A stretch of DNA of 64,000 nucleotides from Cohnella lupini (GCF_003386205.1 NZ_QRDY01000021.1:1-64000), one strand, 5' to 3'; shown: positions 42,596 through 51,685, counted from the first letter of the stretch. The notes: generated from the sequence alone by a model not told the origin. Translations and numbers: made by a program.

Positions 42596-42614
42596 ATTAT
42601 GAGGAGTGGTACTA

Positions 42615-42992
42615 GTGGGATTCTCAAATACAACAGCAGCCGCAATATTAAACGATATCTTTCGGGATGAAACAATTTACCTCGCATTATATAAATCTAA
42701 TCCAACCGGAGCCGATACAGGAACGGAAGTTACAGGCGGGGCGTATGCAAGACAACTCATAACCTTCGCAACTCCGGCTATTGATGTGGGGAAACAGACA
42801 ATTAAAAATTCAGCCGAGATTCAATTTCCTATAGCAACCGCCGATTGGGGAGTAATTACGCATGTCGCCATTCGCTCCGCACTAACTGGAGGAACAATGA
42901 TTGGTTTTGGCGCATTGGTAACGGCAAAAACGATTTTAACCGGGGATCGTTTTGTCATCGCATTGAGCAACGGCGCCATTAAACTGTCATGA
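42615..42992 (+). CDS. Tail fibre/collar-like protein
   Basis: 125 residues from the GTG spaced eight bases from GAGGAG. Pattern NTTAAAILNDIFRDETIYLA, GTEVTGGAYARQLITF and FPIATADWGVITHVAI is common in small phage tail fibre proteins that often occur in collars and side fibres. It is inserted between the two Dit-like parts. Confidence 0.78.
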   Translation: MGFSNTTAAAILNDIFRDETIYLALYKSNPTGADTGTEVTGGAYARQLITFATPAIDVGKQTIKNSAEIQFPIATADWGVITHVAIRSALTGGTMIGFGALVTAKTILTGDRFVIALSNGAIKLS

Positions 42993-43573
42993 GCTTTAAT
43001 CGCGGTGCATTCAATCGGACGAAGTTTAATGGCGGCTCCGTAGATTCTAAAATTTTCGGCGGCTTTACTATTGAATGCGAGTGCGAACAGATCATAAATG
43101 CTTACGGTAGATTCGGTGGCGCTTTTCAAGTTGATGGGGAATCGGAAATGGCCTTTGACGGGACGAAGGATTTTTTATCCTTGTTTGTCCTGGAACAAGA
43201 ACTTGAAACCACTATCATTGGCACTCGAAGTCATTTGACGGGATTTCTCTTAGATCAAGTACTTGAAACCGATATTTTAGGCACTCGGAGTCATCAGGCC
43301 AAGTTTGATGTGGATTGCCAACTTGATTCGACGATTACGGCCAACCGGAACCACGTGGAGAAGATCACGATAACCGGTCCGTTTGAGCCAGGATCGACTA
43401 TTATCATCGACTCGAAGAAGTTAACCGTCCGGAAGAACAGCCAAAATGCTTTACAAAGCATGACCGGCGACTTTATAGGATTGACACTCGGAAAGAACAA
43501 AATCACTTATTCCGATTCTGGATCTACCCGGACCGTTCAAGTTCGTATCACGCACAAAGATAAATTCGTATGA
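42989..43573 (+). CDS. Repeat protein ending in a Dit-like C-terminal domain
   Basis: 194 residues, ATGA overlap with the preceding gene. Residues about 65-125 contain three imperfect repeats (LEQELETTIIGTRSH, LDQVLETDILGTRSH, VDCQLDSTITANRNH). The last ~70 residues (PGSTIIIDSKKLTVRKNSQN, LTLGKNKITYSD, VRITHKDKFV) match the C-terminal galectin-like domain of Dit proteins. It probably completes the split distal tail hub. Confidence 0.72.
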   Translation: MSFNRGAFNRTKFNGGSVDSKIFGGFTIECECEQIINAYGRFGGAFQVDGESEMAFDGTKDFLSLFVLEQELETTIIGTRSHLTGFLLDQVLETDILGTRSHQAKFDVDCQLDSTITANRNHVEKITITGPFEPGSTIIIDSKKLTVRKNSQNALQSMTGDFIGLTLGKNKITYSDSGSTRTVQVRITHKDKFV

Positions 43574-43582
43574 GGTGAGAAC

Positions 43583-45604
43583 ATGGCGAATGCGCCAATA
43601 ACCGTTTATGACCTGAATATGAATAAGGTCGCCTATCTCGAAAATGCCTATACGGTTGGCTATGAAATGCCGCTTAACGCACTTTGGACAGCTTCCTTTT
43701 CCTTGCCGATCAATGATCCAAAGAATGCCGAGTGCTTACCACTCCGATACGTGGAAATATTCGACGGCGGGCAGCGGATCGACCTGTTCCGGATTATTCC
43801 GAACGTAATGAGCAGAGACGGCGACCGCATTACTTACAACTGCGAGCATGTCCTTGCGACGCTTCTGGACGATCTTCTTTTTCAGTTTCACACGGTCGGT
43901 AATCTCGGGTTTTACACGACGGACGTTATCAATTACGTACTTACAAAACAGAGCGTCACACGTTGGCAGCGCGGGGATATCCAATTTGCCCATCAATTCG
44001 AATACACGTGGGAAAATGAATCCTTGTTAGGGGCGCTCGTCTCCATTCCTAAGCCTTTCACAGCAGAGTTCCTATGGACATGGAATACAACGACATTCCC
44101 TTGGAAGTTGAACCTCGTACAGCCCTCACAGGCAGTTGAGGCGTACATACGTTACGGGGCGAACATGCAGGGCATCGAAAAGACGATCGATCCGACGTCA
44201 ATTTGTACGCGCATATACCCGATGGGGTATGGCGAGGGCGTGAATCAATTGCTCATTTCGGACGTCAACGGCGGATTGCCTTATTTGGATGCGGACACGA
44301 TTTCGACCTATGGCATCGTCGCGAAAACCTTTGTTGACCGTCGGTTTACATCGGCGGAAACGTTGAAGGCGCAAGGGCAAGCGATCCTTACAAAGCTTAA
44401 AATCCCTCGCGTTTCATATACCGTTAAGGCATCGGAGTTATTCGCGATTACGAAAGATCCGTTAGATCGATTTAATACCGGTTCCTTGGTCCGGGTCATC
44501 GATCAAGAGATTGGCGAAGACTTTATTATCAGAGTGGTTAACAAGCGCAGAAGCGATGTTCTAGGCTCGCCAGGGGACGTAGAGCTTGAGATTGCGAATC
44601 AGGGCTTGGACGTCACGAACGAGATAGCTGACCTACAGACACGCCAACGGATCGGTGAGGTATACGCCCAGGGCGCGACCAACATCGACTCCCATGACTT
44701 CGCGGATAACTGCGACCAAACCCATCCGGCCACGCTTCGGTTTTGGATTCCAGAGGAAGCAGTACGGATCAATAAACTAATGCTTTCTTATGAAAGCCAA
44801 CCTTTCAGAGCTTACGAACGGTCGATTGCTTCGGCTCCTGCTACAACCTCCGGGGCTTCTAGCATTACAACGACCGGAGCGAGCAGCATTACGACCACAG
44901 GCGCGAGCAGTATAACAACGACAGGCGCAAGTAGCATAACAACCACCGGGGCTAGTAGCATTACGACAACGGGCGCAAGTAGCTCTACTACGACTTCTTC
45001 GACTAGCGTTATTGGTGACACTCTTCCGGTTGTAAGTTATGAAGGATCTTTAGTTAATCCAGGTACGATGTCAACAGTACCGGATCATAATCACGGAATC
45101 ACCTCGGGTACGCAATTAATGGTACTGGGTGGTGGATCGGTGACTTTTTCAGCGTCGGGAAGTCATTCGCATAACGTCGGGGTTCATAATCACCTTTTTG
45201 AAAGTGAATCGCATTTCCATGGCATGAATCACACACATGATATGCCGCATTACCACAGTATGCCGCATACTCACGAAATGCCGCATTACCACAGTATGCC
45301 GCACACACATGACATGCCGCACACACACAGCATTCCTGCACACACTCACGGAATTGAGTACGGGATATTCGAGGGGGTAACGCCGACTAGTATTACTGTT
45401 AGAGTTGATGGGAATGTTGTTCCAGGGCTTGGAGTAGCGGAAGAGAGTGTAGATATTATTCCTTATCTTGCGAAGGATGGGGAGGGCAGAGTTACGCGCG
45501 GAACATGGCACACAATACAAATAACGCCCAATAGTCTTGGGCGCATTGTGTCGTCTGTTGTATCTCAAATTTTCGTCCAAAGTCGAGGTGGAGGGGATTA
45601 TTGA
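43583..45604 (+). CDS. Tail-associated protein (Tal) with repeats and His-rich fibre
   Basis: 673 residues. The first ~370 residues are a Tal/gp27-like baseplate hub (prophage endopeptidase tail type; LFRIIPNVMSRDGDRITYNC, VRVIDQEIGEDFIIRVVNKR). Then come six GASSITTT octapeptides (about 424-471) and a His-rich stretch with eleven HxH units (HTHDMPHYHSMPHTHE), then a short C-terminal knob. HxH repeats coordinate metal in trimeric tail fibres such as T4 gp37. This is probably hub and receptor-binding tip in one chain. Confidence 0.85.
   Translation: MANAPITVYDLNMNKVAYLENAYTVGYEMPLNALWTASFSLPINDPKNAECLPLRYVEIFDGGQRIDLFRIIPNVMSRDGDRITYNCEHVLATLLDDLLFQFHTVGNLGFYTTDVINYVLTKQSVTRWQRGDIQFAHQFEYTWENESLLGALVSIPKPFTAEFLWTWNTTTFPWKLNLVQPSQAVEAYIRYGANMQGIEKTIDPTSICTRIYPMGYGEGVNQLLISDVNGGLPYLDADTISTYGIVAKTFVDRRFTSAETLKAQGQAILTKLKIPRVSYTVKASELFAITKDPLDRFNTGSLVRVIDQEIGEDFIIRVVNKRRSDVLGSPGDVELEIANQGLDVTNEIADLQTRQRIGEVYAQGATNIDSHDFADNCDQTHPATLRFWIPEEAVRINKLMLSYESQPFRAYERSIASAPATTSGASSITTTGASSITTTGASSITTTGASSITTTGASSITTTGASSSTTTSSTSVIGDTLPVVSYEGSLVNPGTMSTVPDHNHGITSGTQLMVLGGGSVTFSASGSHSHNVGVHNHLFESESHFHGMNHTHDMPHYHSMPHTHEMPHYHSMPHTHDMPHTHSIPAHTHGIEYGIFEGVTPTSITVRVDGNVVPGLGVAEESVDIIPYLAKDGEGRVTRGTWHTIQITPNSLGRIVSSVVSQIFVQSRGGGDY
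44852..44995 (+). repeat. Six tandem 24-bp coding repeats
   Basis: Each unit encodes GASSITTT; the last has SSSTTT. Third codon positions vary among units, so the repeat is kept at the protein level. Such regions are prone to length change. Confidence 0.9.
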
Positions 45605-46191
45605 GCGGTAAAAGATTGAATAAATTGTTTTTCGAAGTAAAAACCGCCCTGAACCTTAATTAAAATATGATTGCCTTTGTCGTTAGTAAAAATTTTATCA
45701 CCGACTACAACATTAGAAACGGGGAATAACTCGCTAACTCCGTCGTAAGTAAGTGTAACGTTTGTTTGTCCGGGGTTAGTGCTAATGGCCGTTTTAAAGT
45801 CCACTTTATATTCATCTAATAACTTGTACGAAACCCAATCATTTAAGTTTATATTGGTTGCGCTTGGTTCAGTTGGATTTTCTGTTTCTGTTGATTCATT
45901 CGGCAATTCTATCACTTCCTTTTCGTTTTGATCTAGCGTTATCGTTCCAGCTTTAAATCCAACATCATAACCGAATATCTCTCCCGCTTCACGAAGGGGG
46001 ATGTAAGTATTGCCGTCGTATGCGAGCGGTTTATTTTTCATGTTGACCGACTTTCCATCAACCTTTACTACGTAGTCGGGGCGCAAAATTGCGGATATTT
46101 TTTCAAGCGCCGGCGCTCCGAACGCGGTTCCTGCGGTTGCTGCAAAGGCTCCAATAACGATACCGATAACCATCGAACGAACTTGTTTCAT
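45598..46191 (-). CDS. Secreted protein with copper-amine-oxidase-N-like stalk domain
   Basis: 197 residues from the ATG at 46191; an in-frame TTG at 46209 lies on the ribosome site. A signal peptide (VIGIVIGAFAATAGTAFGAP) is followed by VKVDGKSVNMKNKPLAYDGN and TYIPLREAGEIFGYDV, the Paenibacillus-type stalk domain. A Thr/Glu/Pro linker and a second small domain follow. It is the only minus-strand gene inside the tail module, so it is a moron probably expressed in the lysogen. Its stop overlaps that of Tal. Confidence 0.78.
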   Translation of the reverse strand: MKQVRSMVIGIVIGAFAATAGTAFGAPALEKISAILRPDYVVKVDGKSVNMKNKPLAYDGNTYIPLREAGEIFGYDVGFKAGTITLDQNEKEVIELPNESTETENPTEPSATNINLNDWVSYKLLDEYKVDFKTAISTNPGQTNVTLTYDGVSELFPVSNVVVGDKIFTNDKGNHILIKVQGGFYFEKQFIQSFTAQ

Positions 46192-46283
46192 TTCATTATT
46201 CAGCTCCAATGTTTTTGATAATTATACCATATATTACTTTATTCGACCCTGATAGGTTTCGGGGATATTTAAGGAGGTTCGAC

Positions 46284-47006
46284 ATGGCACAACAACCAAT
46301 GTACTCAGGACAAGTTAACAGCCCGGAAACTGAACTTTCAGCCGCGATTGATGGCGTAGTGACGACGATAAGCCTACTAAACGCCGCCGCCCTTCCCGCA
46401 GCGCCAAATATTGCCGTTATCGGGGAAGGGGATATTGCTGAAACGATCCTTTACACTGGAAAGTCCGGTAATAACCTAACAGGAGTGACCCGGGGGTTTC
46501 AAGGGGTTGCTAGTTCTTGGGGGGCAAACTCTAAAGTGGCCCGACATTTCACGGCGTATGATTATGACACTTTACGAGCGAATATCGTAGACCATGAGAC
46601 AAGGCTTGCCCCGCTGACGTCTCCCGCATTTACCGGGACACCAACAGCGCCAACAGCGGCCACCGCAACAAACAATACACTAATAGCTACGACGGCACTA
46701 GTTCAGGCAAAAATCGATCTCGCTATTGCTAATTTAATAGACAGCGCTCCAGGGGCGTTGGATACGTTAAATGAGTTGGCAGCAGCAATGGGGGATGATC
46801 CTAACTTTGCCGCTACTGTTACAAATGCCATTGCCTTAAAACTTAATAGTTCGGCATACACAGCCGCCGACGTATTGGCTAAATTACTTACTGTCGATGG
46901 CACTGGTAGTGGGCTAGATGCCGAAATGGTTGGTGGTCATCATATTACAACTTCTTCATCTGCTCCTTCTGGTGGTGTGAATGGTGACATATGGATTCAA
47001 TTTTAA
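46284..47006 (+). CDS. Tail fibre protein
   Basis: 240 residues from ATG with AAGGAGG seven bases upstream. N-terminal domain (QPMYSGQVNSPETELSAAID) and the fibre repeat SPAFTGTPTAPTAATATNNT, LIATTALVQAKIDLAIANLI, typical of side tail fibres. The C-terminus (GGHHITTSSSAPSGGVNGDI) resembles fibre tips. Binds the host surface, by inference. Confidence 0.82.
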   Translation: MAQQPMYSGQVNSPETELSAAIDGVVTTISLLNAAALPAAPNIAVIGEGDIAETILYTGKSGNNLTGVTRGFQGVASSWGANSKVARHFTAYDYDTLRANIVDHETRLAPLTSPAFTGTPTAPTAATATNNTLIATTALVQAKIDLAIANLIDSAPGALDTLNELAAAMGDDPNFAATVTNAIALKLNSSAYTAADVLAKLLTVDGTGSGLDAEMVGGHHITTSSSAPSGGVNGDIWIQF

Positions 47007-47030
47007 TGTTTAATACTGGAGGTGTAATAG

Positions 47031-48041
47031 ATGGGTAATCTGTTTGTTAAGAGTCCAGTTGGCACATATACTCCCGCGAATCAAATTTATGTTAATAATG
47101 CTGGAACATGGTCTAAGGTTAAAATTGTTTGGACTAAAGTTTCAGGCACTTGGATTAGAGTTGTTAATAAGATTGGTGCGAGTTGGACTATTAGAAGCAG
47201 TAGTTCCGATAATCCGTGGCGTTCTGTCGTTTATGGAAATGGTTTGTTTGTAGCTGTTGCTGGCGGTGGAACGAATGTCATGACCTCGCCTGATGGTATC
47301 AACTGGACTTCTAGAACGGTTCCAGTAGACCAACAATGGGGGAATGTTACTTTTGGTAATGGTCTATTTGTAGCCGTTGGTCTTACTGGTACAGATAGGT
47401 GTATGACTTCTCCTGATGGTATTAACTGGACGATGAGAGCAACTCCACTTAACAACTGGACATATGTAGCGTTTGGAAATAATACATTTGTCGCTGTTGC
47501 TAGCTCTGGTGCGGGTAATCGTGTTATGACAAGTCCTGATGGGATTACTTGGACTGCCCGTACAAGTGCATCAGATAATAGTTGGCAAGCGGTAACTTAT
47601 GGTGGTGGCGTTTTTGTTGCTGTTGGTGTTGGTTCGGGTGTAATGTATTCGCTTGATAATGGGGTAACATGGACTATTAGATCTGGTGCGGCTAGTGGAA
47701 ATTGGACAGGGTTGTGCTATGGAAATGGATTATTTGTTGCGGTGTCCTCTACTGGTGGTACTGCTAACTCTATTATGACTTCTCCTGATGGGTTAAGTTG
47801 GACAATTAGAACGGCTCCTAATGTGAATTCTTGGTTTAGCGTTTGCTTTGGTGCACTGACTTTTGTAGCCGTAACGAATGTCGGTACGAATACGAGGGTT
47901 ATGAATTCTCCTGATGGGATTTCGTGGACGCTTCAATCTAACCCTGTTGACAATGGTTGGAGAGGGGTTACATATGGTAATGGAATATTTGTTGCAGTAG
48001 CAAACACTGGCACTGGTAATCGTGTTATGACAAGTGACTAG
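47031..48041 (+). CDS. Seven-bladed beta-propeller-like receptor protein
   Basis: 336 residues, more AT-rich than the head genes. After ~60 residues with a fibre-attachment look, seven repeats of about 40 residues follow, each with W...V.YGNGLFVAV and MTSPDGI.WT, a BNR/sialidase-type blade. The last repeat stops at VMTSD, and a WTIRSSSSDN strand before repeat 1 could close the ring. It is probably the carbohydrate-binding tip protein. The downstream hairpin suggests the end of the tail operon. Confidence 0.78.
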   Translation: MGNLFVKSPVGTYTPANQIYVNNAGTWSKVKIVWTKVSGTWIRVVNKIGASWTIRSSSSDNPWRSVVYGNGLFVAVAGGGTNVMTSPDGINWTSRTVPVDQQWGNVTFGNGLFVAVGLTGTDRCMTSPDGINWTMRATPLNNWTYVAFGNNTFVAVASSGAGNRVMTSPDGITWTARTSASDNSWQAVTYGGGVFVAVGVGSGVMYSLDNGVTWTIRSGAASGNWTGLCYGNGLFVAVSSTGGTANSIMTSPDGLSWTIRTAPNVNSWFSVCFGALTFVAVTNVGTNTRVMNSPDGISWTLQSNPVDNGWRGVTYGNGIFVAVANTGTGNRVMTSD

Positions 48042-48065
48042 ACTTTATTTCCGTAAAGTTAATTA

Positions 48066-48090
48066 AGTCCTGCGAATGTTGCAGGGCTTT
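48066..48090 (+). terminator. Hairpin after the fibre genes
   Basis: AGTCCTGC / GCAGGGCT with a seven-base loop, followed by TTTATTTT. It separates fibre and lysis genes. Confidence 0.72.
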
Positions 48091-48115
48091 TATTTTGTAA
48101 ATGGGGGTGTCGTGA

Positions 48116-48379
48116 ATGAGTGGGGAAGAAGTAAAAGACCTGAAAGACGTGCGCGAACGCGTGGTCAGAATGGAAACAAAGATCGACGGTATTATCGGGG
48201 ATCTTCGAACAGCTTCGGAAGCCCGGGATGTCGCGAATGAAGCCGCTCTATCTGTGAGATCCGCGCACAAACGGATTGACCGAATCGACAAGCTGATTAA
48301 TTGGGTAGGAACCACTATCATAGGCTCTGTGATATTGGCCCTAATCGCCTACATTGTTAAAGGAGGCTTGGCGCAATAA
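48116..48379 (+). CDS. xhlA: XhlA-type hemolysin/holin accessory protein
   Basis: 87 residues: a charged coiled coil (about 1-58) with one C-terminal transmembrane helix (about 60-82). This is the XhlA layout (VKDLKDVRERVVRMETKIDG). It works with the holin and amidase in lysis. The stop overlaps the holin start (TAATG). Confidence 0.88.
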   Translation: MSGEEVKDLKDVRERVVRMETKIDGIIGDLRTASEARDVANEAALSVRSAHKRIDRIDKLINWVGTTIIGSVILALIAYIVKGGLAQ

Positions 48380-48705
48380 TGGATACTCAGTTATTTACTT
48401 GGGACGCTCTCACTACGGTGGCGGCGTCTTCTTTGTCTACGTACTTATTCGTGCAGCTAACCAAGGGAATCGTCGATAGAATCGCCCCGTGGATACCTAC
48501 GGACTTGTACGCCGCTTTTATTGCTTCCGTTATCCTTCTGTTAGCGGCGATCAAGGGCGGAGCGGACGTAACAGATTGGAGCGTATACGTGCTTTCATTC
48601 CTAAACGGTTTGTTGGTTTGGTCGTTGGCCGGGAAGATGTACAGTGTGGCAGTAAATCCCCCAGGGAAACGTGAGGCGAAGAAACATGTTAGAATACCGG
48701 ATTGA
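48379..48705 (+). CDS. Holin
   Basis: 108 residues with two or three transmembrane segments (about 10-30, 42-58, 68-88) and a basic tail (KREAKKHVRIPD). Sits between XhlA and the endolysin, the standard lysis order. It forms the membrane lesion timing lysis. Confidence 0.85.
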   Translation: MDTQLFTWDALTTVAASSLSTYLFVQLTKGIVDRIAPWIPTDLYAAFIASVILLLAAIKGGADVTDWSVYVLSFLNGLLVWSLAGKMYSVAVNPPGKREAKKHVRIPD

Positions 48706-49426
48706 TCATATCCCCATCAGTACGCCGCATAGACGCCGTCAAGGGGTGCGAGCGGAAAAGGCGACTATAACCATCCATAACACGGGTAACGAAGACAGCA
48801 GCGCGGAGAACGAGCGCGCATGGTTAACGAATCCGAGTAATGACCGGGAAGCAAGTTGGAATATCGTTGTCGATGAATATCGGGCAATTGAAGCGATCTC
48901 GCCTGACGAGAAAGCACTTCACGCAGGGGATAACACCGGAAACGTCACTTCAATCGGGGTTGAGATATGCGAAAGCGGCGACTATGAGAAGACGTTAGAG
49001 AACGCCGTCCAGTTAGTGGCGAAAATGCTCAAGGAACGCAAGTGGGGAGTGGACAGGCTTCGCCGGCATTGGGATTGGAGCGGTAAGATTTGCCCGCGCT
49101 TAATGTACGATGGCGGAACTTGGGCGGGATGGATAGCTTTCAAAAATAGAGTAGCGGCGCAGCTCGTCGCCCCGGAGGAAGAACCTATGACAGGATCGGA
49201 AAGAAATGAATTCGAAAAGCTTCAACGGAAGGTGGAAGAACAGTCTAGTGCGATCGGAACATTGGTCATGAGAATCATGGCGATCGAGGAGAACGTACCA
49301 GCTCCTAAATGGTTTGTGACAGAGTTTGGTGTCAAGGTTATTGGGGTGATTAAAGAACCAACTGGAACAGTTGATTTTTGGAGATCGTTGGCAGTGTCTC
49401 TGCGTGTTCATGGATTTAAGAAATAA
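48686..49426 (+). CDS. Endolysin, N-acetylmuramoyl-L-alanine amidase
   Basis: 246 residues from the ATG spaced from GAGGCG; a GTG at 48671 is possible. Amidase_2 domain (about 15-155) with zinc ligands H in TITIHNTGN, H in RRHWDWSGK and C in ICPRLMYDG, and GVEICESGD. The C-terminal ~80 residues hold a coiled coil and a small domain likely to bind wall. Cleaves the amide bond between MurNAc and L-Ala. Overlaps the holin by 20 bases. Confidence 0.9.
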   Translation: MLEYRIDHIPISTPHRRRQGVRAEKATITIHNTGNEDSSAENERAWLTNPSNDREASWNIVVDEYRAIEAISPDEKALHAGDNTGNVTSIGVEICESGDYEKTLENAVQLVAKMLKERKWGVDRLRRHWDWSGKICPRLMYDGGTWAGWIAFKNRVAAQLVAPEEEPMTGSERNEFEKLQRKVEEQSSAIGTLVMRIMAIEENVPAPKWFVTEFGVKVIGVIKEPTGTVDFWRSLAVSLRVHGFKK

Positions 49427-49574
49427 TCTTTCTCCCGTTGGCCTTGGCTGACGGGATATTGCTGAGGTTGTTGTCGTACGATTGCCACCAATAATAAAGC
49501 CCTGCTTTGCCTAGATGTGAGTAAGGTTATTATTACATAATCATGAATACACTATAGTCAAGGGGGATTAAATA

Positions 49575-49742
49575 ATGAAAAAATACTGTAGAAATGATGA
49601 TGGGAAGGTAGTAGAACTCGTTTCAGAATCTCCAAACGGTGATTTTGTAATGCTTCAAAATGAAGGACAACCGGATCACCGCTGGATTATACACAATGAT
49701 GACTTTAATAGGTTTTACCAAAATATTGAACAAGACAAATAA
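49575..49742 (+). CDS. Small protein, 55 aa
   Basis: 55 residues (MKKYCRNDDGKVVELVSESP), AT-rich, beta-prone, with AAGGGGG before the ATG. It lies alone between the lysis cassette and the convergent Septu-like genes. No family recognised. Confidence 0.55.
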   Translation: MKKYCRNDDGKVVELVSESPNGDFVMLQNEGQPDHRWIIHNDDFNRFYQNIEQDK

Positions 49743-49755
49743 ACAATTGGGTATA

Positions 49756-50496
49756 TTATAGCGCTAACATTTCAGTCGATTTGAACAGTGTATCAATCTC
49801 AACATTTCCAATATTCTCATCTTTAATTATTCCCAACACTGTTCTAAAATCGATGCTATTCATTAATTCCGTAGCTACAGTAGCTGCATATGCCGATTCT
49901 GGCTGTGCTTCGTATAATAAATTAGTCGTAATAGAAATAATTTTGTTTTTGTTATTGGTCGTTTTTTGAATACCATTTTGATATCTTTCTGCTTTTTCTA
50001 CTAACTCGTCCACTTGAAATTGAATAGCCTTACATATATCAAAGCGAACAGTCAACATTTTTCTAATATCATTTAACAGTAACTTTCTGATAGTCATTTT
50101 TCCGTTTTCAGTCTTCGGGTAATACTTGAACGATCGCATTGTTAAATGTTCTCTTGGATCCATTTCTGAGGGATTAATAAATGGATAGTTCTTTGTATCA
50201 TAATCTGATTTACGCCCATTACAACGTTTACAACTTGGAAGTAAGTTATCCCAATCTAAGACGAGGTCAGGATAATTATCCTTATTATAGTAGTGATCTA
50301 TTTCCATAAACTTTGACTCTTCCATCAACTTGCATTCGCAGTAAACGCATTTGTAATGCGAACTTTCGAGAAGGGTTATTTCAATATCCTTGATTTTCCA
50401 AACTGATTTTTCTGTTGCAATGAAATCTTTTGTAAGTTGATCCTTTAACTCTGGGGACAAAATATTCGGGCATGGTTTTTTTGTTATTTTTATCAT
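49756..50496 (-). CDS. ptuB: PtuB-like HNH endonuclease (Septu/retron-Ec78 type)
   Basis: 246 residues. It begins MIKITKKPCP, as TIGR02646 (retron-associated HNH) proteins do. The zinc/HNH core is CVYCECKL, EIDHYYNKDNYPDLVLDWDN and CKRCNGRKSD. PtuB is the nuclease effector of Septu antiphage systems and of retron Ec78. It starts one base after the ATPase stop, so the pair is an operon. Family known; function in this organism is inferred. Confidence 0.85.
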   Translation of the reverse strand: MIKITKKPCPNILSPELKDQLTKDFIATEKSVWKIKDIEITLLESSHYKCVYCECKLMEESKFMEIDHYYNKDNYPDLVLDWDNLLPSCKRCNGRKSDYDTKNYPFINPSEMDPREHLTMRSFKYYPKTENGKMTIRKLLLNDIRKMLTVRFDICKAIQFQVDELVEKAERYQNGIQKTTNNKNKIISITTNLLYEAQPESAYAATVATELMNSIDFRTVLGIIKDENIGNVEIDTLFKSTEMLAL

Positions 50497-50497
50497 T

Positions 50498-51685
50498 TTA
50501 TTCTCCTAACGATGCCATTTGTATCTTGAGGATCTTCCTTAAATGATTTTCAGGGTGAAGCATTTTGCTTAATATCTTATAAGCTTCTTCTGCTTGTTCT
50601 TTATTCTCATCAGTGAGTGCTTCTTCAAATCTTGAAAGTGTATTTCTGAATGGTTCTGATATTGTATTGTTAAGCCCCATTACATCAGTTAGAATTTCCT
50701 CAACCGTCCAACCTTGATAGCCAAACTCACTTGAAGGAATTACTCGTACTGAAACAGAGCCGTCACTATTGAACCCAAGTGGTATAATCTCTTTTGGATC
50801 AGCAACCTGAATCATATGCGGACTGTGCGTTGTTACGATGAATTGTGCAACAGGAAATACTATTTTTAGCACTTCAACTAATTTTGATTGCCATTGGGGA
50901 TGAAGATGAAGGTCTAGTTCATCTATTAAAATGACCCCATTAAAGTCCTTTGCAGCTATTTGTTTCTCATCAGTAAATCTTATTTCTATTTCTTTCATTA
51001 TACCAATTAATATAAATATCACGGATTTATATCCAGATGACAGATATTCGAAATATAGTTCTGATCCCTGCTTATTTTTTACTAGAATATCGAATGTCTC
51101 AATTTTCACTCTAGCAAAATTGATTTGATCATCTAATAATCCAAATATATGCATCGCAGTTTTTAGATTTGATAGTTGGGTTGCAGTAAGGGCTTTCTCA
51201 TGTGTTGACCACATAAATCTATTGACAAACCAATTTTTTAGATCATTTGCATTAATGCCATATACAGATGCGGCATTTTCGTCTTGTTTTTGGTCTCTTG
51301 CAACCGAGTGTAATTGCTTGTATTCAAAATGGCGATTTGTTTTCAGTGTTAAAATATTAATGCTATATTGCACTAACAATTGGTTCATCGAATCCATCTC
51401 ATCGGTGGGATGGAAACCTTTTTTCTTGTTGTTGGTTTCCAATTCTAAACCATCTACATCAACCTTCAATGACCAACTTCCACTATCGTGTTTTGCATTT
51501 CTTTTGATTGTATTAGAGTTATGATAAGAAAAACTTTGCCCTATGCAATCCAATATAGTCGTCTTCCCAATACCATTAGGCCCACATATAATGTTGAATT
51601 GATCCTCGAAGACTAATGATAGGTTGTCAATACCACCTATTCCATTAATACTTAACTGCTTAATGCGTAACACACAGACCACCAC
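50498..51685 (-). CDS. ptuA: PtuA-like AAA/ABC-type ATPase (Septu)
   Basis: 395 residues. RecF/SMC-like ATPase: Walker A CGPNGIGKTT (about 34-43), ABC signature YLSSGYKS, Walker B GVILIDELDLHLHP and H-loop VTTHSPHMI. It is shorter than many PtuA proteins. Paired with PtuB, it is expected to sense infection and license DNA cleavage. The start is a run of GTG codons without a clear ribosome site, so it may be up to 12 bases shorter. AT-rich, opposite to the late genes: an accessory defence module. Confidence 0.82.
   Translation of the reverse strand: MVVCVLRIKQLSINGIGGIDNLSLVFEDQFNIICGPNGIGKTTILDCIGQSFSYHNSNTIKRNAKHDSGSWSLKVDVDGLELETNNKKKGFHPTDEMDSMNQLLVQYSINILTLKTNRHFEYKQLHSVARDQKQDENAASVYGINANDLKNWFVNRFMWSTHEKALTATQLSNLKTAMHIFGLLDDQINFARVKIETFDILVKNKQGSELYFEYLSSGYKSVIFILIGIMKEIEIRFTDEKQIAAKDFNGVILIDELDLHLHPQWQSKLVEVLKIVFPVAQFIVTTHSPHMIQVADPKEIIPLGFNSDGSVSVRVIPSSEFGYQGWTVEEILTDVMGLNNTISEPFRNTLSRFEEALTDENKEQAEEAYKILSKMLHPENHLRKILKIQMASLGE

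Noticed and set aside
44852..44995. Regular 24-bp repeats that could suggest a CRISPR array
   Set aside because: Units are contiguous without spacers and lie in frame inside a tail gene; they encode GASSITTT.
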